Of a stretch of 64,000 nucleotides of DNA, positions 10,700-22,200 are shown one piece after another. Position 1 is the first letter of the stretch. Each line of letters opens with the position of its first letter. The stretch comes from Kappaphycus alvarezii. Lineage: Eukaryota; Rhodophyta; Florideophyceae; Gigartinales; Solieriaceae. Position numbers and translations under genes: made by a program. The DNA is taken from assembly GCA_002205965.3 (NCBI GenBank), contig NADL03000006.1, positions 992,001-1,056,000 on the forward strand. The letters run 5' to 3'. The notes beneath the pieces are model-generated. The model saw only the letters and a list, made by a program, of their open reading frames with translations. It was not told the DNA's origin and made no database searches.

Positions 10700-11110
10700 G
10701 CCTCATAATGACCTTCGCAATGCTTTGCAGCGCTTCTTCAAGGAAGTTGGCATTACCGCCCTGCTGGGACCTCCCCTCCTACCTAGTTCCATCTCTGCTC
10801 CTTCGCCTTCGCGCTTCGTGCTGACCTTTACATTCCCGGTGCTTAAGGTCTCGATCACCATGATCTAAGCCATGGATGTTAGTGTCGCCCAACCCTCGTC
10901 CAGTCACGAGTCCACCAGGGCGCTCTGTTTGGAGCCCCCGCAGAAGCCCTCGCCGAACGCTCCAAACATTTGCACTAAGGGGAAGTTTGCCGTTTCTGCG
11001 ATATCTTACTTATTCCAGTGGGCATCGACATCTACGGTGCCCTCGGGCCCGAAGGCTTTCAATTCTTCTGCCGCCTCGCCGCCCACGCCGCTAGGCGCCG
11101 TAGTACCCTC
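10700..11110 (+). pseudogene. LINE reverse transcriptase C-terminal fragment
   Basis: Three frames in succession carry pieces of the C-terminal domain seen in the other LINEs of this window: NDLRNALQRFFKEVGITALL (10706 on), then AMDVSVAQPS (10870 on; family ALDVSVxSP), then VGIDIYGALGPEGFQFFCRL (11013 on; family PLVFETxGAWGPE). The reverse transcriptase itself is absent, so this is a 5'-truncated, frameshifted copy. Confidence 0.6.
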
Positions 11111-11324
11111 CCCTTCAAGAGTTCCACGATTTCGTTGCCCGCTTCACATTTTACCCGCACGACATGCACGCCCGTCAGGTTCTTTCCCAGCGTCTCTCCG
11201 ATCAGTTTCTATCCTACTCCTCCCCGGCGCCTCTGAGCGTTTGTTCCCGCCGACGAAAAGATTCTCCCGTTTAAATAACCCCAAAACTTTTCCAGGACGG
11301 TTCCAACTTAAATCAAGGTTGTAT

Positions 11325-11345
11325 TGTACCAGAGAGAGAGAGAGA
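11325..11345. repeat. short GA microsatellite
   Basis: A run of about seven GA dinucleotides (gagagagagagaga). Confidence 0.8.
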
Positions 11346-11397
11346 CCTTTTACTTCGTAGGGTTTAAGGGGAGGGTCATGTGTGAGTCTCTTCTTAA

Positions 11398-11493
11398 GGT
11401 TAGGCTTTCTTCTTTCTGTTGCTTGCCAGGCACCTCAGGGCTCAACACGTTTGGGCCCCAACCCGGAAGATCCTGGCTTGTCCTGATTATCCT
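11398..11493 (+). repeat. diverged direct repeat, copy 1
   Basis: Shares about 95 bp with 11795-11889: both carry ctttcttctttctgttgc, then GCAGG/CCAGG CACCTC, then CAACCCG, GATCC and a final TATCC. Identity is roughly 70% by eye. The 397-bp period could reflect two LTR ends or a tandem duplication. Confidence 0.6.
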
Positions 11494-11794
11494 AACAAGG
11501 AATGCGTACAGAAGAATGGTACTAGAAAGACTAACCTCGAATTACCGTACTTATTGGACAGCCACGGATGAGAGTGAGAAAATTTTCTCTATTTTCTCAA
11601 GCTTGACCCGACCTAATTCCATTCAATCACTTACACGAAACAATGTTCGACTCAACAGGATTGCCGAAAGATATCTTTCTTCTAAACCGTTCTTTCTTTC
11701 TTTGCAGTCCAGCCCTATATCTAATTCATCCCTAGATTTCTTATTCTTTGATATCTCTATTAAAGTCCATTGACTTTGACGAAAGCAAGGCTGA

Positions 11795-11889
11795 TTAAGT
11801 GTTTTCTTCTTTCTGTTGCCTGGCAGGCACCTCTTGACCCAAAATGTTTAGGGTTCAACCCGAGGGATCCGGGTTACACTTGACTATCC
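11795..11889 (+). repeat. diverged direct repeat, copy 2
   Basis: Partner of 11398-11493. It is followed by a CAACA end and TTGGCGGGCGG, which could be an LTR end followed by a primer-binding site, but no downstream retroelement coding is visible, so this stays speculative. Confidence 0.5.
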
Positions 11890-13407
11890 CATTGCGTTTC
11901 AACACTTGGGGCGTTAAATTGGCGGGCGGAAGAAGTACTGAGGTGTGAGAACCTCTCACAGAGTTGATTGGGATACCGCATCCTGACCATAACTAACCTC
12001 TACTCGAATATTGTGGTCGGTAGTAGAGAAACGAGCCCACCATCCGCGATGATGGACATCAAGCATTGGGAACCTGTTGGAGTGGAAATCGTGGTCGCGC
12101 CCTCGTATCCCAAAGATAAAGATTTACAGACTAGGTGGGGATGTTGAGCTGAGTAGGGAGCTGCAACACTATGAATTGCCAAGCAGAAGCGGAATGATTC
12201 TTGGCTGTACTTGAATAGTCTGTCAGCTGGGCTAAACTTTTCAAACTTGATGAGGCCATTCAGAAGTGTGTTTACGAACCATAATTGCACAATGAAAATC
12301 TAAGACTTTTCATACTTTGTGTTTGGGAGCAGAGTTGTTGCAAAGTTGGTACAATTGGGCTTTAGAGCAAAGATGACCCGCTTTTGAGCATAGGGAGACA
12401 CTCAGCGGGTCTGAAGTAGCATTCGTGAGGGAGCAATACGACAACAGCCATTGATAATTATCTCTCTCGGTGAAATTGGTAAGCAATTTCTAGAGCCAAT
12501 TCTTGCAAACGCTTTGTAAACTGCTGGCTGTAAGCGAGCCAGTTTCGGCAGTGGAGAGCTTTTTTCCGACAGGATAAGTGTACTAGGCATTTCAGTCATA
12601 CCAAACTTCATAGTCTACAGGGGTTTGCCGAAGAAACTTTTTTGCTGTAATAGTTTCCCAAATAATTCATGTGGTGAGAGTATTCGACGATGAAGTCTTA
12701 TAGAGGGTTGGAATCATTGAGCCGGTTTTCCGCTTCATCACAGTATCTCAGGACAGATTTTATGGCTCTTCAGTATTCTTTTGCGAGCTCCGGCCCTGCA
12801 TGTTTTAGTATAAGGCTAGAAAATCTGGTGCGGCTATATGCAGGATTTGGTTGGAAGTTTTCTAGATAGGTAGATCGCAGATGGTACAAGCGATGTTAGT
12901 AGAGGCGACTTCTTGAAAAAGGCGCCGGAAACCTGGGGGCTCGACACGGCTTTTGGATAGTATATCATCTGCGAGTCCACGAGCACCACTGCTTTGTGAA
13001 CAGTCGTGTTTATCTGCCTGAAAAGCTAACGAAAGGCCATTAGTGGGCTTTAGCCCTCCGGTATCTTAAAATATTGATAAAATATTGACATTTTAGAAGC
13101 AATTAATTTAAAGATGAATTTCAGTAATTGCAAGTCAACGAAAGCCAATCATGTGTAATCATTGGAGACAAGTTGTATCTGATTCGGGTGCCAAGCGTTG
13201 TACAGTAACAGGCATATATAGTGGTGCCCCCGCTTTTTGACAAATCTGATACCATAATATAGTCCCGAATTTCTGTGGTAAATAACACAACGGTAGGGGA
13301 GCCAAGGCGATCAGGATTCTTAACTCAGCTCGTGCATTTACAGTGGGATCCATTAGTTTGCCGTAAGAGTACAGTATCTACGGAAAGCTTATAACATTCG
13401 CTTATGG
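11890..13407. other. no gene recognised
   Basis: About 1.5 kb. Two minus frames (12000-12290 and 12402-12611) are protein-like in composition but match nothing I know. The rest is AT-rich and closed by stops in all frames. Confidence 0.4.
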
Positions 13408-13445
13408 CTAGTGTCTATTGGACCATTGTCCTCATATGAGGACAA
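13408..13445 (+). repeat. piggyBac-like left terminal inverted repeat with 18-bp palindrome
   Basis: Outer block CTAGTGTCTAT, an 8-bp variable gap, then a perfect 18-bp palindrome. It is inverted relative to 16125-16165. Confidence 0.8.
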
Positions 13446-13569
13446 CTTTTACCAACTATTTTTTTAAATACAACATTTCTTTAGCCGCCTTTTTTTAGTT
13501 CCCACGTACTCTATTAAACACGTAGATACTCGATCAAAACAAACTTTTCGAGAATTCCCACTCTGCTCA

Positions 13570-15646
13570 ACGCAGGACCAACTTTCCCTGGTGCGATACC
13601 CATCGATTTTCCCTCAATTTTCACAGAAATGGATCCACGAACCGTTCCAGGAAATCCCATTCACTGCCGTGCTTCCCTTGTTACGTCGGCTGCAGAATGT
13701 AAGCGCTTGTATGGGTCAGTTGGAAGACGAAGTTGTTCGCTGGAACTGTTATTGCCGTCCACATGACATTGTAAGCGGTCGAAGGAGGAAGTCAGTGGAG
13801 GCAGCTGGAAGTACGTGACTGTCTCAAACTGTCACGTTGGAGATTGTCAACATCAAAGCGCGACTACCTCCAACAGACGTCTAGTGGAGGAAGGAACCGC
13901 TCAATTGCCAAACGAAGCGGCAAATGAAGTTTGGGCGCTCCTTAACCGTCTTCGTCGGCATCAGATGGGAATTCCGATGATTCCACGGCGCATCAATCAG
14001 ATGCACCTTTTTTTCTCATGGACGATCATGGACCAATCAGGAGGTTTTCACACCTATTAATGAAAATGTATCAGAGAAAACTGCAAAAATTGGCCACTCT
14101 GGTAATACTCTCGCGTATGGTTGTGCTTCCTCGAGATTTATCGCCATTTGAATGCTTTATGAGCATGTTTCGCACCGTCACCTAACCATCATGCGTGACC
14201 TTACAAATGATCGATTGAATGCCATTGGAAATCATCCCGTCTCGTCAGGAGAGATATTGAAGTTCTTTGGGATTCTCATACTTATGACAAGTTTTCATTT
14301 TCAAACCGCTGCGACCTTTGGAGTGAATCTGGTTCGAAGTACATTCCAGCACCAAGTTTTGGAAAGATATGTCACGTAGAAGGTTTGAGCTGATTCTGGC
14401 AAACATTTGCTTCAGTCACACTTCTGAACGGGAGGAAAGGCCCTTGGATGACTCGAGATGGTCTCTGTAAGTGGATTTTTGAAGGCTATAAATGACCACC
14501 GCAGGCAATATGTCACGCTATCTTCGCATATCTGCGTCGATGAAAGCATTAGCAGATGGTACGGTCTCGGGGAGATTGGATCAAAAAGGACTCTTACATT
14601 ACGTTGCTATGACAGAAAGCCCGGAAATGGCTGCGAATTGAAGGCTTCTGCATGTGGCCAGTCTGGAATAATGTTGAGATTGGAGTCGTGATGGGGAAAA
14701 CGGGTGGCCTTTGGCGTGACTTCACAGAGCAATTCTGTCACACCACCGCCTTACACTTCGCCTTGTTCAGCCTTGGCTGAAGACTTGATGAGATATGGAA
14801 CGAGATTTATTGGTGTGGTCAAGAATTCGGTTAAGGAATTTCCGATGCAACATTTCTCGTCACAAGAGCTCACGGAGCGCGGAGATCATATCTCGATGGT
14901 TTCGAAGAATCCTGACACCAACAAATCTTTAATGGCTGTGTTGTGGATGGATAGAGAACGAAGATATTTCGTCAGCAGTTGCCATACAACCAATCAGGGA
15001 ACCCCAATTTGTAGGGAAAGATGGAGAACTGTGGATGGCGAGACAAGGAAAGTGAATTCGAGATTGTAGTTCCAGATGTTGTGGAGAGGTACTACGACAC
15101 GTGTTCTCAAGTCGATCGTCACACAGATGTAGGCAAGATACCCTTGGAATTGAGAAGAAATTGGAAGTCAAAGATTGGTCGCTCAGGGTCAATTCCTCTC
15201 TCCTATCGATCATAATTGTTGATTCATTTTTACTATACAAGCATCTTTTGGTCCAAGACTCTGCTTATCACAATCTAAGTTTTATGAGATGCTTGCCGAA
15301 GAACTCATTGAGAACAAGTTTGATTCGAGATCACGTAGGGCATCTAACTGCTTACAAAATGAGGATGACAGTGATATGTTGGACCTGTTTCAGGGATTGG
15401 AACTCATCTTGCTGTAACTAACAAGAAGAGGAAATTGAGTAACGGTGAGTATACTAACGCATCTTACCAAGGTCGCTGTCGAGTTTGTAAGGTCAGTAAG
15501 TCAAATTTCTTTGTTCTACTTGCCGTGACAATGGCCTTGGTGATGTTTATATCTGTCACGCGAGCAAAAAAGGTGTTTCTTCATGGACCACGTGCGCGAG
15601 AAACATCATAGGATCTCAATTAGGATTCCAAGTTGATATAAAATAG
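13570..15646 (+). pseudogene. piggyBac-type (DDE_Tnp_1_7) transposase, frameshifted
   Basis: Cut-and-paste transposase fragments in family order, across several frames: EILKFFGILILM (14250), MSRRRFELILANICFS (14367, in another frame), CVDESISRWYGLG (14540; first catalytic Asp), RKPGNGCELKASACGQSGIM (14615), AEDLMRYGTRFIGVVK (14776), RERRYFVSSCHTT (14953), VPDVVERYYDTCSQVDRH (15072), and a C-terminal cysteine-rich tail CRVCK, CSTCRDNG and YICHASK ending at the stop 15644-15646. At least six frame changes are needed. The N-terminal 80 codons are poorly defined. Confidence 0.8.
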
Positions 15647-15872
15647 TGTGACTTTTGTTTAAAAGAAAAATGATCAATGAGTTCTATTTCTATAGCCCCT
15701 ACTGGTGTACTTGCGTCATCTGACTTGCGAAGTTAGCTGCTGTCTATGGCGTACTGATATCTCTTTATGAGATGTCACCGTATTCTGTCTCATGTTCAAG
15801 TGGATGCCTAATGCGCACTGAGACAGCAGCTTTTTCACAACCAGTCGAGTTCCCGTTGGAATTTTTGGACTT

Positions 15873-15957
15873 CTTACAGAACCCAGCGAGAAATCGAACT
15901 CAAGATCTCTGGGTCAGCAACCTACGATTAGCATCATAGGCCACCATCCCAGTGATG
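15873..15957 (-). repeat. tRNA-like sequence, possible SINE head, inside the piggyBac-like element
   Basis: On the minus strand an A-box-like TGGCCTATGATGC is followed about 40 bases later by a B-box-like AGTTCGATTTC, the spacing of an internal RNA polymerase III promoter. The acceptor stem does not pair, so it is not a functional tRNA. A tRNA-derived SINE or a tRNA pseudogene is the best reading. Confidence 0.4.
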
Positions 15958-16124
15958 GATGTGAGGAAGTGACTGGGAGTATATAAAGTCGGAAGCTATT
16001 GCATCTTCAGAACGTCGCTCAGTCGAACACCACTGTAAGTAACTCCTTACAGTGCAACTTTTTTACTATATTTATTGGGACAAAAAAATTATTTGACTAC
16101 CGCAGTACGGTACTTCCTATTTTT

Positions 16125-16165
16125 TGTCCTCATATGAGGACAGCGCTTGGTCGGATAGACACTAG
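16125..16165 (-). repeat. piggyBac-like right terminal inverted repeat with 18-bp palindrome
   Basis: Palindrome TGTCCTCATATGAGGACA then GGATAGACACTAG; inverted copy of the left end. Confidence 0.8.
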
Positions 16166-18889
16166 AAAGGCAGATTGGTTGAGCAGTATGAACAGATTCC
16201 ATTAGTCGAGTACTATGGCTATTCGGGTACGTCCAGGTGTAGGCATGGGGAATGTGTACCGTGCGGGACACCAAGTCCGCCAATTTCTCGGGATCCGATT
16301 CTTAACGAATAGAGGCGCCCTAATGAATTCGAAGTATGTCTATGTCTAACCCGACTTCGAGGAACACATTCGGCAGGTTTGGAATCCATTTTGCCGTTTT
16401 CAAACATCTGCCACTTTTTCGTACAACAATTTAACAGACGATAATTCGTGTCCGACAAAAAAGAAGTCGTCGGTGTAACGGCGGGCATATCAGGCTATGT
16501 CGATGATCCAGGTTTGGTACTAATAATCTCTAGTTGCGGATCAATCTTAGTTCCAAAAATTATTTCTTAATGAATTTAATGCCCCGCGACCACAAAATGA
16601 TACCACTACATAGGCAGTACTCTGTGTAGGGGTCAGAAGCGTCGTCTACCTAAAAAACTGAGGGTATACCAAAATGCGGGCGAAGTTTTACCGGTAGTTC
16701 CAGGCTACGATAATGGTTGTCAATGATAATTTTTTCTGTGTCAACTATTTGGTCAGTCATTTATCGCCGTTAAGTAATATGGATCCGGGGAGTTCAAGAG
16801 GTTTAGCACACAGACCACGTTTCTGGTCTCCGCAAGAATATATTTGTGTTTCATTTGCCTCTGTAGACGTTTGCAGCTGCGAGAAAACTTCCGAAATGGT
16901 GTTAAATAGGCATATCATAACATTGGGAAGCGGTCACTTCGGTCCTCTGAATAATCCATTGCTCAGATGTTTGGGCTTACTTGTCTTGGCCTACACGTTC
17001 CTCAAGATTCTCGTACAAGCATTTGGAGGCTCTTCTGTAGTTCTCTATGATTTTAGAAGGAATAAAGACTCTCCCAAGTATTTCGTCCATTGTTGAATCA
17101 ATTCACGATAAAAGTTCCTTGACATGACAGGAGAGCCCCAAATCTCCTGCTCTGTGGCCACCTCAACAGAAATCAGCCTTCTTACAGAAATTTTCTGAAG
17201 TCGAGGGTGACAAAGACCCGTTTCTATCCTTAGTTTACAATGCGTACATTGAGCATACGATTTCAAGCAAGTTACTCACACCATTTTCTGTACTATTTCT
17301 TCTTAGTTGACGCGAGTATGTTTGTGAAGTGTTTGGAGGCACTTTTGCCGGATCCAATCCATAAGTATGCCGTCGCTGCTTCAGTGAACTCCACATTTGC
17401 GTATCAGAAGCTCAACTCTGCAGAAATTATACGTAGAAACCATTTCCTCTGAGCTCCTCTATGAGCAAGGTTTTTTTTCACTTTTGGCGTTAAGACTCAC
17501 TCACAAACTCTATGTTCCCTCCATAGATCTACTTGCTGGTCTCTTCCACCTCTTACTCAATACAACTTCTCCTCGGACAACACTGGATAATGGAACCCTG
17601 TTTCCTTTCGGGTATTTTCCACTCGCCTGAGATTGTTTCTTTTTCCAATATCGGAGTGAATAAGGGAGTCGAATTCCTCAAACCAAATGCTTCGTTGTAT
17701 CGAAGTCAGTCTACGCTACACAGTCAAAATTTGTGAGGAGACAAAGATTCCGAGGACAATAGTCTTTGGGAAGGGAGAGGTGATAACCGTGTCATGTTTA
17801 TATTCATTTGTAGAACAATTTCCTAATCAAAAATGCATCGATGTCGAGAAATAACTAAAAAGGCATTGATTCCGTATTTTCGAGGAAGTAGTCTTATGAA
17901 GGTACTTTCTGAGCTTTTAAACCAATTAAAACGTTTTTCATGCAGGGATAATCAACATTGATTCTCTTGGTTTTGCAAATTTAAGGTTTCATATAAATGC
18001 CTACCATTTACTTAGTACTTTGGTCTCCAAATATGTATTTATAAGGCCTCCATTTCCTCCCGTATAACGTCCAAATTTTTTACTACAAAGTACGTTATCT
18101 GCTCCTTTTCACAAGGATAGGGAAAAAATTAGAGGTATACTATTTCTGAAAAATATTTTGAATCTCTCTTCATCTTTTACTCTCGCTTCTCCCATATTCT
18201 ACTGTTACAAATATATTATATATCTCAAATTATTCTCAGTTTGCCTATGATGTCAGATATTTATTTAACCTTCAATTAGCTTATATTCCACTGCTTTCAA
18301 AAACAAAAATATGGAGCTTCGTAATGCCAGCTGATCTCGGAACAGCAAAGTGAGCAAATTCAACCCCTTACATACTTAATTATGACCAAATAACCTGGAA
18401 AGACAATATTTATTTGACGCAATTTAGCCTAATACCTTCATATTTTCGGCTTGCAACCATATCATAGTGGTTACTGTGCCATTGGATCAGGAATATTATT
18501 TTTGGTCTGGACTGCAACTACGAGCCTCATATTCATATCCTTCGCGTATGTTTTACTGATTCCTAAGTAAGCTAGAAAATAGTGTACTAGGCCTTTGCCC
18601 TGCATATTTGTATGCATACAAGTTTACTTTTCTTGCACCCGAAACATACGTACGGTGAGTTGATAATGAATAATTTGTAACGAATGAAAATAATTTTCAA
18701 GCTTTTTCAACCAATCAGTGGCCCTCGTCCAGGAAGTAGCCCGGTATGCCTTTTATATTATTTCTTTCGACCTATGAAAAGTCAAACTTCAGTCCTTTTA
18801 TCGAAATATAGCTGTCCTAGTTGCGTGAACAGAGAGGGAAGCAGTACATTTCGGAAGTTTTACATACCAAGGCAACTATAGGCAATACA
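16166..18889. other. unassigned; possible transposon accessory remnant near 16.7-17.1 kb
   Basis: A 127-codon plus frame (16713-17096) includes SSRGLAHRPRFWSPQEYICV, loosely like the Myb/SANT-type proteins encoded by some DNA transposons (W.S..E with small residues after), but no more can be said. From 17.7 kb the DNA turns AT-rich with no long frames. Confidence 0.25.
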
Positions 18890-18899
18890 GGAACTAAGC

Positions 18900-19845
18900 T
18901 GATCTTATCGAGGTCCCCGCGGTGCCGTCCACTGCAAAGGGAACCATTCCGAACAAAACGACCAAGGCGGGATGCAAGTCGAAATTGTCTGGCTCCGAAG
19001 ACCTTATCATCGCGTAGAAGGTGTCCGCTCCTGATGCGCACGTTGCGACGAACGGGACGATCCTCACTGGCTTCGAGAAAGCGACCGTCAACGCCAATGC
19101 GAACCCAAACTTTCCGCATGAATTCACCGTGAAAATTTTGCAAAACCACTTCAAGAAACTATTAGAGGACTACGCGCACCTAGATGCAACAAAAAAGGTT
19201 ATTTCGAGTGTGGTTGGGGGGTAGGAGAGCGGGAAAACCTCTTGGTTAAAACGCTGGAGGCCAAGAAGGACCTGGAGGCTATAAACCAGGGCGCAGTTAG
19301 CGAGCGAAGCGAACAGGAAAAGTAGAAACTGCATGTTGGAAAGGATCTGGTGTTGCTAGCGTTGACTGAAAAGGAAAAAGGAGAGGGGAAGGACAAGGAA
19401 AACGGGAAGAGTAGCTCGCGTGTGTCATCTTCAGGGGATTAAATATCTCCAAACAAGAAACGCAAGCTTATTTTGGGAGGACGACCATCGGTGTTGCACA
19501 GCGTAAATCTGAATTGAGCCGTTTCGAGATCGACAAAATACGTTTCGAATTTGAACGGGAGCAGTTCGAAAAAGAGGACAATAAAAGAGAGGATGATTGA
19601 AAGGCGCAAGCCGAGCGTTTTCAGAAAGAGGACAAGGACAGAGAGGCGGATCGAAAGGCGCAGACCGGACAGCTCGTGAGAGAGGACAAGCAGCGTGATG
19701 CGGACCGCAAATCGCACTCCGACGAGCTGTCCTCCTGCCGTGAAATCGTAGAGCGTGTCATGGCGCAGAAACTCCAACAAATTCAAGGCTTCCTGGGTCC
19801 TGTTGGTCAGATAGTCTCCAATATGAAGAGCGACCACTACCTATG
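18900..19845 (+). pseudogene. Harbinger-associated Myb/SANT-like protein, decayed
   Basis: The plus strand reads a Lys-rich leader, SGSEDLIIA, VSAPDAHVATNGTILTGFEK, VKILQNHFKKLLEDY (trihelix/SANT pattern of transposon DNA-binding partners), then after a frame change at a G6 run (19213-19221) GERENLLVKTLEAKKDLEA. A Lys/Glu-rich region follows with a KKRK nuclear-localisation-like motif, then a charged coiled coil built on repeats such as REDKQRDADRK, ending in YL and TGA at about 19845. In-frame stops at about 19018 (TAG), 19325 and 19600 show decay. Confidence 0.6.
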
Positions 19846-19978
19846 AGGACAGCGCAATATAGTTTCACGTTTATTTTGCAAAGAAGGGCGCTAGCGGCGC
19901 CGCACAAAGAGAGGCTGGGTATCACGCCCTGATGGTGCTTCCCCCCGGACCCCAGGAGTCTGCAACCACCTCAGTAGC

Positions 19979-21161
19979 GATTATTCAGATATTACTCTAA
20001 AGAAGGCGGAGCACAACCGAAGTACTGCTCGATGGTGTTCGGATTTAAACAATTTCGCGCGTTGGTAAGCAGGACAGCGGCGATGCAGACACTTCCCACG
20101 GTCGACTCCTTTATTTGAAGAGACCTTTTCATATCAACATTGATTCTAGTAACGGTTGACCTCGCGAAAGAATTACTCCACTGTTTCCCTGCTCTTGGCC
20201 ATTTCCGTATTAAAGTCACGTTGCGCCTGGCCAAGGTTAGAGTCACTGAATGGAACAAACAGGAACTTCTGTATGCTTTACCCAGAGTCCCTGTACAACA
20301 CATAGTGCACGCTCCCATGGTTCAGGGCTGAGCAGAGAGTTTTCTCTATGCCACTTCCAACGTACAAACTCCAATCATTCCTTCGCCCTTCCACAGGCTC
20401 AGAAAGGTGCATGGAGAGACAACAAGGAGTATTCAAGGTTGAAACTTGAGCGTGGGCTTGCGCCCGTGACCATTGTACATCACACGCTGGTCAAGGTCGG
20501 CACCGTTCGTTCGGCTGATAGATATTTTTGTACTGCCAATAAACTCCACCACGTTATCCAGGCAGTGGCTCTTCTTGTGCACGCTATCGGCGTAGTCCGC
20601 GTATCTGTTAGACCAGAACGGCACATGTATATCCTCCATCACAATTTATAAGCGCTAACCAATAAATCTCTTAAGCCCCTTCCAGAAAATTTCCGAAAGC
20701 TGAAAGTAGTGCATGCCGAACGACAACTCCAAGTCCTTGCTGCGATTCAATGACGCCTGACGTCGCAAGAAGACGCACGCTACGAGCATCGGCGTTACTT
20801 GGTAGCCGTTGTTCTTGATTCGTACCTTCCCCTTTGGCCAACCAATAAAGAGGGCTATCTTCTACAAATCTTCCATCCTAAACCGAAACAGCTGGAGCAT
20901 AACATTTTTGGATAAGAAGCAGAGTCGGTGCTCCTCAAAGCTCGTGAAGCCAATCATCTGCGAGAGAATCATCTGCTTGGTACACTCTTCAACCTCCAGA
21001 TGAGGGGCAAGCGCGATAGTGAGCAGTACATAGTTCGATGAGAGGCCTGAAAGCGAAAAAATTCTGCGCGTCTTGATGTTAGATGGCAGCAGAGCAGTTC
21101 AGCTAGCGATGCGAAATGTAAGCTGCTGCTTAGTGTTGTCTTTTTGACGACCGAAGGTCAT
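19979..21161 (-). pseudogene. Harbinger DDE_Tnp_4 transposase, full-length but with stop codons
   Basis: From ATG 21159-21161 one frame covers two thirds of the gene, broken only by substitution stops. Landmarks in order: LQLFRFRMEDL; IKNNGYQVTPMLVACVFLRR (20835 on) and DLELSFGMHYFQLSEIFWKG, the hallmark N-domain; FIGSTKISISR (family FIDGTKI, so the first catalytic Asp is lost); DQRVMYNGHGRKPTLKFQ; NDWSLYVGSG; then AAVLLTNARNCLNPNTIEQY and FGCAPPSLE, the family C-terminus. Stops include 20862-20864, one in the FIG region near 20659 and a final GAG TAA TAT CTG where the family has LEEYL. The frame changes near 20440 and 20100. Confidence 0.8.
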
Positions 21162-22200
21162 CTTCAACGGCAGTAGAGGAGAAGGTAAAGGAAGAACTGG
21201 GAGTAGGGATAGGGATGGGGGCTGACGGAGATGTGGTGCAACATGGGGGGGGCGGTAATACATTCTCACATGATGAAAAAATAGATCGCTTAAACTTTTA
21301 TGCCCACTGAGTCTTCCAGTAATTCAGAAATTTACATCGCGGGACCCAACCCGATTGATTGAATCTTAAAATAATTATTAACTTAAGTATTATCGATATC
21401 ATTTAGTTTCTGCCTTTGCTTTCCCACCATTGACGAGTATTCAAAATATATTTTACTTGACTTTATCCCTACTTCATTGCCTACAATTTCTACGGCCGGG
21501 GTCATGACAAAATACTGCTACAATATAAGTCAGCTGGATAACTTAAGTATACTGAAACCGTGATTTTTTTTATCATTCTATGGTATTCCGGTTTCAAACG
21601 ATAACTCCTCACCAAAAATTTACGCTGAAATGAAGCCCGCCTTGGAATTAAGTAAATTTAATTCGCGCTAATCTTTTAATTTTCCAGTCATTGGGCCACC
21701 AAAAACTGATTTCACGTGTTGAATCGTCTCTTCACTACAGGTAGTAACAACTGCTTCCCACTCCCCAGATATCCTAGCGGAAAAAAAGTAAATACTACTC
21801 ACCTCAGCCTCCTTTCTTTTCCCTTGCTTCAGTGCGGTGATACAGATTCATCGTAATTGTCGCTACGATTACCTTGCAATCCAAAACGCGCAGGCGATTT
21901 CTTAATATACGTCACCGCTGCAGCGCTGCCCGTATCTGCTCCCAGTTTCCGTTTGCAATGTACTCTCTATCTGCAGGGGCCATTAGTCGTCCTTCGGTAG
22001 CCTTCAAGTTCCTGAAGCTAAGAGTACTAAGATCTCATTGACTGTTTCTATGAGTAGGTACAAGCGTTGGTCTCCTGCCTCTGGAAAACGTTTCAAGACT
22101 GAATTAGCACTTGTCCCGTCTCATTAACGGAGGCAGTTTCCGTATCCTTTTCGAAGCTCACAATAAAGACTGAGGGTTCTGGTATATTTTAAAATGCAAT
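21162..22200. other. transition from GC-balanced DNA to the AT-rich tract
   Basis: No gene. A G-run (21246-21253) lies just right of the transposase start and could mark the Harbinger end, but there is no inverted partner. Confidence 0.3.

Larger units (their letters stand above)
13408..16165 (+). mobile_element. piggyBac-like DNA transposon, near-complete, inactive
   Basis: A 2.76-kb element bounded by inverted ends. Left end: CTAGTGTCTAT (13408-13418) followed by the palindrome TGTCCTCATATGAGGACA (13427-13444). Right end: the same palindrome (16125-16142) followed by ATAGACACTAG (16155-16165), the reverse complement of the left outer block. A piggyBac-type transposase lies between them in the plus direction. 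Length and gene content fit the superfamily. The TTAA target duplication expected for piggyBac is not visible at either edge. Confidence 0.8.
18890..21161. mobile_element. PIF/Harbinger DNA transposon, decayed; two convergent genes
   Basis: Contains the two proteins that define the PIF/Harbinger superfamily: a DDE_Tnp_4 transposase (minus, 21161 to about 19979) and a Myb/SANT-like DNA-binding protein (plus, about 18900-19845). They converge with about 130 bp between them. I could not identify terminal inverted repeats or the 3-bp TWA target duplication, so the edges given are only the coding limits. Confidence 0.7.

Noticed and set aside
15873-15957. Functional tRNA gene
   Set aside because: The acceptor and T stems do not pair properly, although both boxes are present.
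19830-19855. Another piggyBac end (ATGAGGACAGCGC)
   Set aside because: The 13-bp match to 16136-16148 lacks the palindrome's left half and the outer block, spans a stop codon of another gene, and is expected by chance in 64 kb.
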